From: Macrocybe gigantea
Taxonomy: Eukaryota > Basidiomycota > Agaricomycetes > Agaricales > Callistosporiaceae
DNA length: 64,000 nucleotides
Direction: 5' to 3'
Assembly (NCBI GenBank): GCA_011319805.1
Contig: SJRY01000275.1
Coordinates: forward strand, 248,001-312,000
Under the pieces are notes generated by a model that worked only from the letters and a program-made list of their open reading frames with translations, was not told where the DNA came from and did not search any database. Numbering within the stretch: position 1 is the first letter of the stretch; every line of letters starts with the position of its first letter. This document shows positions 1-11,200 of this stretch, in pieces. A program made the position numbers and the translations under genes.

Positions 1-1002
1 CTTTAGGGGGGCGCAGAGGTGGTTTGAGGGGATGAGGGTTGGATGCAAGCTGATTTCTTGTCACCGCTCAACTTGAGGCTCTTGCCGAAAGACAGTGTAC
101 GCGTCAAGCGCAGTCCCGCCACAGTGCCTGTACCTGGTGGCCTTCACTATCGACATCGTCCTGGAATTCCTTTTCAAGGTCCCTTCACCACACTGGTCGA
201 CAAATTCCTCAAAGGTTTGCCGTCGTGCTTACGCCTTCTCTCTCCCGAATGCGATGGGCCAGTCTTTCGAACGTTGCTGCTGCGGCCACAGCGGGTCAAT
301 CGCCAGTGCGTAATGCTCATTATCTCTTCATCGTTATGTCTAACGGATCAGTGACGTCTGTTCTTCGCTTCGCGCGATTCCAGAACATCGCACGCAAGTA
401 GAAGCGCTCAATTCTCAGTTCGAAAAAGTTCAGTTCGATTACGATACTTCATCGTTTCCACTAAGCACCCCGTTTGGCAACCGTTTTGAACTCTTGCCCA
501 ATGCAGAAACGAAGTCCTGCTCGTTCGTCACTTCCAACTGGCAAGTTGTGCGGGTCGTGTCGTAGGTCATGGAAGCACGTTTGGAATTTGTGGAATGCTA
601 GCATCTTCAATATCATCCTCATCCTGGTCAAAGCTAAGCCGGGTGGTGAATCTCGGTTGTTTTCAACAATGTAGTGAAAGGCAAGCAACGTCATCTGGCA
701 ATGCTCAGCAGCGACGCACGGCTGACTGAGCAGTGTTTTTCAAATAAGTGCTGAATAAGGGACTTCTTTGATGAACAGAGTGGACTGGACTTTTCGAACT
801 GAGAATGGAGCGCCATTGCTGAGTGTTCACATGGTGGAACGAGCTCAAGATGGATATGTCATCCATCAACGACCACTGCCAACGCTATTGCTGAATCATC
901 CTGTCATCATGGTCGAGCCGATGAACATAAATCCTGCCTAAAAGATCATATAGGTCTCACGTCTGCAACTCACATCTCCAGCCTCGTCTCGAATTCACCG
1001 CC
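1..1002. other. Left-edge intergenic region, no supported gene
   Basis: I see no reading frame here with recognisable family sequence or coherent splice sites. Short open frames exist on both strands but look random. The last 130 bases are the promoter of the first oxidoreductase copy and are duplicated upstream of the second copy near 3050-3178. The first 700 bases could hold the edge of a neighbouring gene that I cannot recognise. Confidence 0.5.
947..954 (+). promoter_or_regulatory. Degenerate TATA-like element of oxidoreductase copy 1
   Basis: CATATAGG lies about 50 bases upstream of the ATG at 1003. It aligns with the better TATATAAG of copy 2 inside a duplicated upstream block that also shares GCCGATGAA and the TCTGCAACTC leader. 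The copy 1 box departs from consensus, so this promoter may be weaker. Confidence 0.4.
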
Positions 1003-2613
1003 ATGGTCACTCCCACCACTGCAAAAGAATACCATCTCCCTCAGGTGGGCCTTAGTTTTGAACAGACAAGGCCTCTTTACTGAGTGGTTCTTTTTTTTTT
1101 TTTCCCTTTAGACCGAGTCATTCGATGACCTGACCATCAGGACCAGGGACGTGCCGAAGCCTAGGGCAGACGAAGTCTTGGTCAAAGTTCACGCTGTGTC
1201 TCTCCAGGTACAGTCCTACCCTGGTCAGAAAACAAGACACTCATTCCGGCCCATTTACCGTTCAGTACCGTGACTTGATCATTTCGTCAGGACACTACCC
1301 TACTAAGTGAGTGACCTCACTGCCAGTCCATGCGATCGGCTAAGGCATATGAACAACAGAGTGCTGGACAATCTTGTCCCGTGCTCCGATATGGCGGGCG
1401 AAGTCGTTGCGGTCGGCGAGGATGTGACGACGTGGAAGGCGGGTGACCGCGTCTGTGCCAACTTTGCTACGGAGCATCTCTACGGCGATCCGACCCCTGC
1501 CATCCAAAAGACAGCGCTCGGCGGCGTTACCCACGGCGTCCTGACAGAGTATAGAACATTCCTAGCTCATGTGCGTCTCTAATCTCTTCTGCCTTGGCAC
1601 GACGGATGATTCACCCTTTCGTGAATACAGTCTCTCGTCGCGATTCCTAAGCATTTGTCTTATGAAGAAGCCTCCACCCTCCCGTACGTCATCGGGCGCC
1701 GCGTGTGCCTCGATTTCCCTCCCGCTGAACTGCCTGTACCAGTTGCGCTGCGCTGACGGCGTACAACGCGCTGCTGGGTGGGCGCCCACTCAAGGGAGGC
1801 GACTACGTGCTCGTGCTCGGAACGGGCGGCGTGTCCATGTACGTCATCCATTCGTGTCCTGATGGTTAATGCACGAGATGACGTCATGATCTGCAGCTTT
1901 GGTCTTCAATTCGCGGTCGCTTCCGGCGCGACCGTCATCGCCACTTCGTCCTCGGATGAGAAGCTCAAGATCGCGTCCAAGCTCGGCGCCAAGCATGTCA
2001 TCAACTACAAGACGACGCCCAACTGGGACGAAGAGGTCCTCAAGATTGTGCGTTTGATTTTTTTTTGTTTTGATCTTCGTTATCTCATCATTGCCAATAT
2101 TCCAGACGAACGGTGTGGGTGTTGATCACGTCCTTGAGGTACGATATTATCGCTTCTTGGTGGCAGGATCTCTGGCTGACTTTTATGAAAGGTTGGAGGC
2201 ATGGGTACACTGCCTCGGTCCATCAACGCAGCGCGCATTGGGGGATACGTCCACGTCATCGGCTTTGTCTCCAAAGTCAAGTCGTTTCCTGTTGCCACAT
2301 CACCCTTCCCTCATCTCATTTCGACCTCAGGACACTTCCGATGCCAACCTCGTGTTCCCTCTCGCCTGGAAGTCCGCCTTCCTTCGCGGCATTCAGATTG
2401 GCTCCGTGGCCCAGTGCGTTGTTTTTCGGCAGCCACCTCTTTTTGCTGATTGGAGTCTTGATGTGCACCTTTAGATTCAAGGACATGAACCGTCTGATCG
2501 AGGCCAATCCAGAGACGACCAAACCCTTCATCAGCAAGGTCTTTCCATTCGAGCAGGCCAAGGAGGCTTACGCGTATCTGCTTCTCAGGCGCACGTCGGC
2601 AAAGTCGTCATAA
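1003..2613 (+). CDS. Medium-chain NAD(P)-dependent alcohol dehydrogenase/quinone oxidoreductase, copy 1
   Basis: Zinc-independent MDR oxidoreductase expected to reduce or oxidise a small carbonyl, alcohol or quinone with NAD(P)H in the cytosol. Eleven exons splice in phase: 1003-1044, 1112-1207, 1266-1306, 1360-1570, 1631-1683, 1743-1838, 1897-2047, 2106-2138, 2192-2275, 2331-2413, 2475 on. Visible landmarks are a GroES-like N-terminal half (SDMAGEVVAVGEDV), the dinucleotide-binding loop VLGTGGVS, and SSSDEKLKIASKLGAKHV of the Rossmann half. The last exon lacks one G near 2580 relative to copy 2. It therefore leaves the family ending (AHVGKVVIKVAN) for an unrelated tail and stops at 2611-2613; the expected stop is at 2625-2627. 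Lost function or a sequence error are both possible. The substrate cannot be told from sequence. Confidence 0.8.
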
Positions 2614-3125
2614 AGGTGGCCAATTGAGCATATGATATAACCCCTGAAACTAGCTTTTGGATCCAAATAGTTATGTTTTTTTGTATATGCGGTAAATCGT
2701 AATGTTTCTTCTTTCCTTAGCCAAGATGCCACGATTCTCTCAGGTTTGCAAATAGCCCTCTGTCTGGTGCTTTGAACAAAAAGATGCTATGAAATCCTTG
2801 TTTCTCAGAAGATTTTATCTCTGTTTGGCAATATATACCCAAACCATGCAAAATCTAGCCTCTTCGCCGGCTTCGAGAATGGAAAACCTGGAAGCCGAAT
2901 CAGGACAGCAGCATCTCCGTCTGGTCCCCACAAACATTGATCCCTTTTAGTCCCAACGCTCAACGTTTGCTGCGGAATTTGGCCAGCTGCGGTCATGCAC
3001 AGTTGACATTGTACAATTCCCTGCTTTCCCGGACTCATTCGTCATCGATCCGGCATGCAGAGACTTTTGCTGAATTATTCGTCATCATCGTTCGGGCCGA
3101 TGAAAAGGAATCCTGCCCAAAAGAC

Positions 3126-3133
3126 TATATAAG
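3126..3133 (+). promoter_or_regulatory. TATA box of oxidoreductase copy 2
   Basis: TATATAAG is 46 bases upstream of the ATG at 3179, inside the same duplicated upstream block as copy 1. It matches TATA consensus well and is positioned as expected for a fungal gene with a short leader. Confidence 0.55.
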
Positions 3134-3178
3134 TCTCACATCTGCAACTCTCATCTCCAGCATCTCGAATCCACTGCC

Positions 3179-4791
3179 ATGGCCTTTCCCACCACCGCGA
3201 AAGAATACTATCTCCCCAAGGTGTGCTGCATGTAGACGAACGAGGATTGCTTTCAGACGGGTTATCTTTCAGATCGGGTCATTCAACAACTTGGCCATCA
3301 GGACGAAGCATGTTCGAAAGCCCAGGGCGAACGAAGTCTTGGTCAAGGTTCACGCCGTGTCTCTCCAGGTACAGTTCTGCTCTCCGATCAGAAACGAATC
3401 GCTCATTCCGGCCCATTTATCGTCCAGTATCGTGACTTGGTCATCTCATCGGGAGACTATCCCACCGGGTGAGCGTCCTCATCACCAACTCGTTCGTGCG
3501 GGTCGGCGCTAAGACGGAAGAACAACAGAGGGCCGGACAACCTCGTCCCCTGCTCTGACATGGCGGGCGAAGTCGTTGCGGTTGGCGAGGATGTGACGAC
3601 ATGGAATGCAGCGACCGCGTCTGTGCCAACTTTGCGACAGACCATCTTTACGGCGACTCGACCCCTGCCATCCAAGGGACGGCGCTCGGCGGCCAATCCC
3701 ACGGCGTGTTGACAGAGTACAGAACATTCCCAGCCCACGTGCGTATCTAAGCTCTTCCACTTATGCGGATAAATGATTAACCCTCTCGTGAATGCAGTCT
3801 CTCGTCGCGATTCCCAAGCATTTCTCTTATGAAGAAGCCTCGACCCTCCCGTACGTCGTCGAGCTCCGTCTATCCTATGATTCCTTTCCTGCTGACCGAT
3901 CTTTTGACAGCTGCGCTGCGCTGACGGCATACAATTCGCTGCTGGGTGCGCGCCCACTCAAGGCGGGTGATTACGTGCTTGTGCTCGGAACCGGAGGCGT
4001 GTCGATGTGCGTGGTCTGTTCGCATACTGGGAGTGGCGTCTGAGATGACGTCATGGTTTGCAGTTTTGGTCTTCAATTCGCGGTTGCTTCCGGCGCGACT
4101 GTCATCGCCACGTCGTCCTCGGATGAGAAGCTCAAGATCGCGTCCAAACTGGGTGCCAAACATGTCATCAACTACAGGAGGACTCCTAATTGGGACGAAG
4201 AGGTCCTCAAGATTGTGTCTGTTGTGATCAAAGTCATCTGGCTGTGATGAATCATACATCATGTTTTAGACAAACGGCGTGGGCGTGGATCATGTTCTTG
4301 AGGTATGCTATTTTTTGTTTCTTTTTGATGATAGCATTGGTAGCTAATGTCCGTGGAAGGTTGGTGGAATAGGTACCCTGCCACGTTCCATCAACGCAGT
4401 GCGTGTTGGAGGATACGTTCACCTCATTGGCTTTGTGTCCAAGGTCAAACTGTTCCTTCCCTACTTCACCCGTTCTCTTGTCTCATCCCGATCTTAGGAC
4501 GCTTCCGATGCGAACCTCGTGTTCCCAATCATCGGCAAGGCTGCCAGCCTTCGCGGCATCCTGATCGGCTCCGTGGCCCAGTGCGTTGTCTTCAGCGGTG
4601 ACCTGGCCGTCAATGGAATTTTAACACGCACCTCTAGATTTAAGGACATGAACCGTTTGATCGAGGCCAACCCGGAGACGACCAAACCCGTCATCCACAA
4701 AGTCTTTCCATTCGAGCAGGCCAAGGAGGCTTATGCGTATCTGGCTTCCCAGGCGCATGTCGGCAAAGTCGTCATCAAAGTTGCCAATTGA
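3179..4791 (+). CDS. Medium-chain NAD(P)-dependent oxidoreductase, copy 2 (frameshifted)
   Basis: Tandem paralogue of the gene at 1003, same strand, same intron positions, about 570 bases downstream. It starts MAFPTTAKEYYLPK and ends AHVGKVVIKVAN with TGA at 4789-4791, so its C-terminus is intact where copy 1 is broken. In exon 4, near 3606-3611, one base is missing relative to copy 1 (the WKAGDRVC region). The literal frame therefore runs off and stops within about 35 codons, although the original frame continues cleanly afterwards. The Rossmann loop VLGTGGVS and the SSSDEKLKIASKLGAKHV segment are intact downstream. Either this is a recent pseudogene or the base was lost in sequencing. The N-terminal exons diverge more from copy 1 than the C-terminal ones. 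Confidence 0.75.
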
Positions 4792-5188
4792 GAGCATGTT
4801 TGGCCTGCTGAGAACCGGCTGCTGGATCTAAATAGTTGTTGCTTTTTTTGTATGTGCAGTAAATCATAATACTTTCTTTATTCTTAACAAAGACACGATG
4901 TGCGTTATGCTTTGTCTACATAGCATGAATCTTCATTTTGTTTAGTCAGTCGATGTGCGCCAAGTTTGCGCCATCCATGCGCCCTCCCCACGTCCTTTTC
5001 ATCATTGTTTCGTGCTCGACTGTTGTTTCCATCGCTTAAAAATAGGCTCGTGACGAAGGCGTTGTGGCTGGGCGGCACTATTTGTGATTTCTCATATCCC
5101 ACATTGTTACCTTCGACCGAAGCTGATCGGGCTGCTTCAAAGACTCGCTGCAGACGGTGCTCGTTTTTCCAACTTGTGTACATGTCTC

Positions 5189-6833
5189 ATGGCTAAACGA
5201 GCCGCTTCGACTCGAGCGCAGGGCCGGGGCGCACGGCAGCCTGAGCGCCCCGCGCAGAACCTGAAGGTGCAGCTCAAGGCCGAACCGAGTCCGTTCAATG
5301 CGTCGGTCAAGCTCTTTGAGCTGGAAGGGGAAGGAGCGGTGGAAGAAGGGGAGAAGGTGCATGATGTCGCGGTTGTGGAGGAGGAGGGCAGGCCTGCGAA
5401 ACGGATGAAGCTTGATGAGGAGATGCTCGATCTGGAGCCGCTTACGCCCGTCGAGGACTCTGCTGATGAATTCCTTGCATCGACCGTCGTGAAAGCCACG
5501 CGGACTCGCAGGGTGGGGTCGACCGTTAGCAAGACTGCGACTTCCGGGAAGAAGACGAGGACGAGGACGAAGACGAAGACGGAGACGCTTGTCGATGTAA
5601 CGTCGACGTCTGTCGTCGAGGCCAAGTCTCCGAGTCCGCGAAAGGCTAAATCGAAACCGGTTCCTCAAGCTCTTGCGACACCCCATCCTGCTCCTGCACG
5701 CTGGAAAGAAGCATATGACGCGATAAAGGACATGCGCTCGCGCATCGTTGCACCAGTGGACACGATGGGATGTCACCAGGCACAGTATAAGGAAGAGGAT
5801 CCAAAGGTCAGAAAACACCCTCTGCTGAAAATAAGTTGTATAAAAGTTGCATGGTCCTGCTGCATACGCAGAACCGACGATTCGCCACGCTCGTGTCGCT
5901 CATGCTCTCCTCTCAAACGAAGGACGAAGTGACGGACGCGGCGGTGACGAAGCTGCGCACCGCGCTCGGTGGCAGCCTGACGGTGCAGGCCATGGTCGAC
6001 GCGGAAGAGGCCGTCGTCTCGGAAGCGATTGGAAAAGTGGGCTTTTGGCGGCGCAAGACCGAGTGCGTTTGGCGTTGTTGCTGGAGCAGCGTTTCTCTGC
6101 TTGTCTCTGACTGGCAACGCTCATGGGCGTCCTCTGTTCGCAGGTATCTCAAAAAGACGGCGATCCGACTGCGCGACGAGTTTGACTCGGATGTTCCCAA
6201 GACGGTCGACGAGCTTTGCTCTTTGCCTGGGGTGGGGCCCAAGATGGCCTTTTTAGCGCTGCAAGTCGCTTGGAACCTGTAATCACGTCGCCATTCACTC
6301 GTGTCTGGCCCAGCTTTTACTAACTCTGGCTTCTTTCGTATTCAGAAATCATGGCATAGGTGTCGACGTACATGTACATCGAATAACTAATCGGCTAGGA
6401 TGGCATAAACCGCCTTCCAAGACACCTGAGGAGACAAGGTACTGTGTCTACCTCGCTGCATGTGGCCCGCAGCAGGTTCATTTCCCATTCCCATCGCAGA
6501 CTCAATTTGCAATCGTGGCTGCCCATCGAACTCCACCCAGAAATCAACCACTTGCTCGTCGGATTTGGCCAGGTGAGCACGGCCCCACTTTTAGAAGGTC
6601 CACGTTTCTATTGAAGCGTGCCTCGCTTGCATCAGACCGTGTGTCTCCCCGTTTCCCCGAAATGCGACTCGTGCAGTCTCAGCTCGAACGGGCTGTGTCC
6701 CAGCGCTCGGAAAATCGCGAAAACTGGCAAGGCGCGGGCACAGTCTCGGGCGAAGACCTCGGGAAAGGAGGAGCTCGAGAACAAAGTCGATGATTCGCCG
6801 CCTAAAGTTCAAATTGCGATAGAAGAAGAATGA
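5189..6833 (+). CDS. NTH1: Endonuclease III homologue (bifunctional DNA glycosylase/AP lyase)
   Basis: Removes oxidised pyrimidines and nicks the abasic site in base excision repair, in nucleus and probably mitochondria. Exons 5189-5806, 5872-6062, 6144-6278, 6346-6438, 6500-6572 and 6636-6833 join in phase. The first about 200 residues are a basic, low-complexity extension ([13 protein letters not shown]) with nuclear-signal character. The core follows: [12 protein letters not shown], the helix-hairpin-helix LPGVGPKMA with the catalytic lysine, then [15 protein letters not shown] with the catalytic aspartate. A C-terminal 4Fe-4S loop has four cysteines spaced C-x6-C-x2-C-x7-C; the usual last spacing is x5. 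The tail is Lys/Glu-rich. A branch-point-like CTAAC lies before exon 4. The long N-terminal extension is poorly conserved in the family, so the start at 5189 is less certain than the core. Confidence 0.93.
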
Positions 6834-6914
6834 ATCTCGGGTGTTCCGGGATAGGACCCCGTTCTTTTCATCGGCTGCTCGTATGTTTGCATGTTCAAGT
6901 TTATACCCGCTTAA

Positions 6915-7300
6915 TCAATCGTGTCCTGGAAAGAACCTGGATCGAGTTGTATCATCGACTGCCTCACTGGCATAGTGTTGTTCCAACGCGCCAGCAAAGA
7001 TATTGCCTTTAGGACGGAAGATGCCCACGTTGTTTGCGTCCCGTTTAATGACCGGCTGACCGAGCACACTCCTCTCGCAGCTGATGCATAATGAGAAATA
7101 TTCCATGAGCTAAACAGATCTTCTGTCGCAGATGAATCTATCCAAGTTGGATATGACATGTCGTTTAGGCATCGAGACATGGAGAAGAGTTTGTTGTCGC
7201 ATGAAAAGTCGATTTCGAAGCGGATTTGAGGCGTAGGATTGAACTAACTTGATAGCGGCGCCACTTGGTCACTCGGAGTGAAGGAGAGGCCTGAACCGAT
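6915..7300 (-). CDS. Possible 3' part of an unrecognised gene
   Basis: On the minus strand, two stretches read like real protein: one including FNPTPQIRFEIDFSC and one ending VDDTTRSRFFPGHD before TGA at 6915-6917. They are in different frames and could be joined by an intron. Further frames upstream, to about 7930, may hold 5' exons, but I could not build a coherent model or name a family. The region is otherwise the 1.1 kb gap between NTH1 and tRNase Z. Confidence 0.25.
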
Positions 7301-7945
7301 TTGCGTGATGAGAGAAGAGAAAGCGTTTATAGTAGCATGCTACCACCAATACCAGACAAAACTCCGTCATTCAGCCCAGGGGCGTCAGGCAGCACAGGTG
7401 ACCTGAGCTATTGCCCTTGCCTTGTTACGAATCTGTTTCGCCACTGAGAAGCAGAACGAGACCAGGACTCGCCGATTCTTGGCTGACCAGTGGTTGTGGA
7501 CGATGGTAGCGTATGCTTTTTATGGGTCCGCCTGGATCTAAATGGGATAGGCCACGAGATAGAGCAGGTCGATGTCTCATAGCATAGCTGATCGGAGAAG
7601 CCTTGCGCCGTTTCCTCTATGCTCGTGACAGTCAAAGCTTCTTCTACGGCGGATTTGACTGGCCATGTGCCGGGTTCGGGTGAAATCCTACGAATGAGGG
7701 ATGACTCGTGGTCCTTGTGGAGATCTTTGAAGACTGTGATGATGCAAGTACCTGATCGCAAGGCCGTGGAAAGTTCCGAGTTTTTTTTTTTAAACCTTCT
7801 ACTATACGATCGCCACAATTTTCTCGGTGGTCTCGAACGCCAACACTGCGAGGCAGGACGGCGAGCAACAAAAAAAAAAGGAAAATCATAACGTGTAGAA
7901 CGTGGAAGAATAGACGGAGTCATCATCACCCTGGCGGACCACCTC

Positions 7946-8263
7946 TTGTCGCTGAGGTCTCTCCGCCGACTTTCTGTGCCATTATCGCTCGCAAAATCGC
8001 TATCAGCGCAGCGCTCCGTCAGGAGAGGATTCTCCACGCCGACGACTAGTCCGTTGCGTTGCTCGAGCTGTGGAGACGCGAAGGCTCAAGGCGAACGGCA
8101 GGACCTCCGACTTGCGGGTTGCTCCTTCAGGCGCGACTCGACGCTCGCTACGACCGCAAGTGCAGCCAGCTCGACTCCGGCGAGCACCGAAACCGAAACC
8201 GACACCGAAACCGACACTGACACCGACACCGACACCAACACCAACACCGCTGAGCAGGCTCGA
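7946..8263 (+). other. In-frame upstream extension of tRNase Z lacking an ATG
   Basis: The frame of the tRNase Z start continues open for 106 codons upstream of its first ATG (8264). It begins near a TTG and contains no in-frame ATG. The encoded stretch is Arg/Ser/Leu-rich at first (SLRSLRRLSVPLSLAKS), with mitochondrial-presequence character. It then runs into alternating Thr and Glu/Asp residues just before the canonical start. It could be a non-AUG-initiated mitochondrial leader, part of an exon spliced from further upstream, or chance. Confidence 0.35.
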
Positions 8264-11200
8264 ATGGCAAGCATGAACTGGAACGCATCGATCCTGACGC
8301 CGCATTCGTCCGACACGGAGCCGACGGTTGTCGTGACGTTCGACAACGCAAAGTACATCTTCAACGCCGGAGAGAACACGAATCGCGCGTTCTTCCAGAG
8401 CGTCGCGAGCTGGAAGCGTTCCCGGGCGATTTTCGCCACCGGGCTGAGCACCCAGAGGACGAGCGGCGTCGCAGGTGCGGACGCGATTTTCATTGCTAAA
8501 CTCACGTTTTCTCTTTTCGGCGCCCTTTTTGTTTTCGGATATGCTTAGCTGACGAATGGGGTGTTACAGGTCTGATGATGACTTTTGCGGATGCAAGGAT
8601 CCCGTCACTGCATGTTGTCGGCCCACCAGGCCTGACACACCTCTTGGCTACCATGCGGTCTTACGTCTATCGGTAAGCTACCCCTGCACAAATAACCTAT
8701 CTGTGACCTTCATATTCTCTGATCCTATATATTTTTCTTCGACAGCAACACCATGACCCTCACTCCTGTCGAACCGCCCACCTCCGTCTGGCCGCTTTTC
8801 CCCAAAGCAAGATGGGACCCCTTGGAAGTAGTGCAGACGCACGCGGAAACGCCTCCAGAGCCGATATACCAGGACGAAAACATCACAGTTTACGGTGTGC
8901 CTGTATTCCGAGAGCCCCCACCATCGCCTTCGCTTGAGGAGCCAGAAAGCAATGCAGATCGTGACTCTGACGACCTTGAAGAGGATTCTGCGGCGGATCC
9001 TTCACTCACGTCCTCTTCGGCGCGCAAGCGCAAGCGCGACGATGGCTCACCAGAGCCGGATGCGGACAGGGACACGAAGCGTCGATCTTCCTTACAGATG
9101 TCCGACGAAGAAGTGCCTGCCTCTGACTCAGGTGGACCTTCCTCCTCCTCCAACAACGCGGCCGGATTTGCGTACCTGAACGTCAGCGCCGCGGGCGAAT
9201 CGGATCGCACGCGCCGCAAAACGTTCGCGGCTCTGAACAAGATCCGGACCGGCCCTTTGTTCCGTTCGACGAGACTCTTTGGCGTCAACGCGCAGGCGTG
9301 GCGGCGATATCTGGTCGGCAGGATGTTCCCAAAGAGGTCCAACGGGGGAACAAGTCGGCGAGTGATGGCGCCGAAGAGTGGGAGGATGGCGGCCCAGAAG
9401 TTGGCAATGAGGAGATGGGAAATGAGATTCCTGTGACACAGACGGTGAGTGTCTTTTCTGGGTCATTCGTGGTTGAGGGCGAAATAATGAAGGTTACGAC
9501 AGGGCGAAGGCCCGACAGGTTTTCCTTGGGATACGCACACCGGCTTCCCCGAATCGACCTCGATTTGTGCGATTTGCCTTCCTTACATCGACACCAGCCC
9601 CAACCCGAACAGCACCACCGACGCCGTCCCGGATTCCACCTTCGCTCCCGCTCCCCGCCTAGGCCATTGTCGCCCCCGCGCGAACCCCCACACCGCCAGC
9701 CACGGAGCCCGCGCCGCGCCGCAGTGCTCCCCACGCTCGCGTACATCGTTGTCGGACCGCGCGTGCGGGGCAAGTTTGATGCGAAGCGGGCGCAGGAATT
9801 GGGCATCCCGAATGGACCGGCGCGCGGATTGCTTGCGAAGGGCGAGACGGTTGAGATCGAGGTCTTGGATGATGAGGGGAGGAAGGTCAAGAGGACTGTG
9901 CGGCCGGAGGAATGCGTTGCGAAAGCTGAGCCGCCTGCGGTGCGTGAGAGGTAATTTTGTTTCATTCTTGATTGGCACTGATGTTTCGAAAGGCGATTGT
10001 GATCGTGGATGTGCCGTCCAGAGACCACATACCGTCGCTTCTCGCGTCGTTCACGACTTCGGCGTTTTATGCAAAGTTCAGGTCAAGGGTGGATCCTGGA
10101 CAGGACGAAAAAGATCGTGAGTATGCCGTACGAGGCGTGTACCATATCTGCGGTGAGGGTATACTGGAGGACGAGCGCTACATCGAGTTCATGAACGGGT
10201 TCGCCGACGACGTGCACGTAAGTGATTCTTCCTGTTCTCCTCAATCCACCCATCTAAAAGCCTGGTTCATGCCCTAGCACTTTGTCGCCTCACGGGAGCA
10301 CACGCCTGATAGGATAACGTTCACAAGCGCGGCGTACAACCAGCTGCGGCTGAACCAGCTTGACGCGTCCATCTTCCCCGTTCCACACTTTTCGCTCTCC
10401 GCGCCGAAAGACCTCGCCAAGGTGGACGGGCTCCCCGGGCAAGGGCGGACGCACGCGTTCAAGGCATATCTCGCGCTCGGGATGCGTCCAGTCAAAGTTG
10501 GGATGCAGTTTGAGGAGCGCGCGATGCGTGCACGGCCGGATCGGTTCCATGAGGCCGTGGAGGCGCTGCAAGCGCGGGATGTGGCGGCGCCGGCTGCTGC
10601 TGCTGAGGACATGGAGGGAGCGAATGGGGGAGAGGAAGCGGCGAAGCAGGCGCTGCTTTTACCGCCAAAGACGCGCGAAGCGTTCGCGGAGGTGCAAAGG
10701 GTCGTACAAGAGCGTGAGGCGGATCGGGCGGCGGAGACGGCGCGGAGGGAGGAGGAAGATGAGAGTATGAGGGTGATTTTGGAGACCCTGCAGCAGGCGC
10801 GAGGTGAGGGTGAGGAGGTGAGTGGAGAGGAAAAGGAGCAGCAGAAGAGCGGCCGGTCTGGAGATGATGTGCTGATTGTGCCGCTGGGGACGGGGAGCGC
10901 CGTCCCGACAAAATACAGAAACGGTGTGTTTTATATTTCAGCATTTTCATCTTATTCGATTGAAAAAAATTTTTTTTTTCTTTTTCCGTTTTCAAGTCTC
11001 GTCGACGTTGATACACATACCCGGGCACGGCTATATCCTGTTGGACGCGGGCGAGGGAACGCTGGGGCAGCTGACACGGCACTTTGGGCCGGACGGTGTA
11101 CGGGATGTGTTACGGGAGCTCAAATGCATTTTCATCAGTCACCTGCATGCTGACCACCATATGGGGGTGGCAAAGATCCTCGCCACGAGACGCACGGTTC

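Larger units (their letters stand above)
870..4791 (+). repeat. Tandem gene duplication with promoter
   Basis: Two direct copies of one transcription unit: about 870-2627 and about 3050-4791. Promoter, leader, every exon and every intron position correspond. Introns differ in length and sequence, which indicates an old duplication, while the coding parts remain closely similar. Confidence 0.85.

Noticed and set aside
7408..8037. Long minus-strand open frame overlapping the tRNase Z 5' region
   Set aside because: Composition is Ser/Arg-rich without recognisable motifs, and it overlaps the plus-strand leader. Parts may belong to the uncertain minus-strand gene at 6915, but not as one exon.
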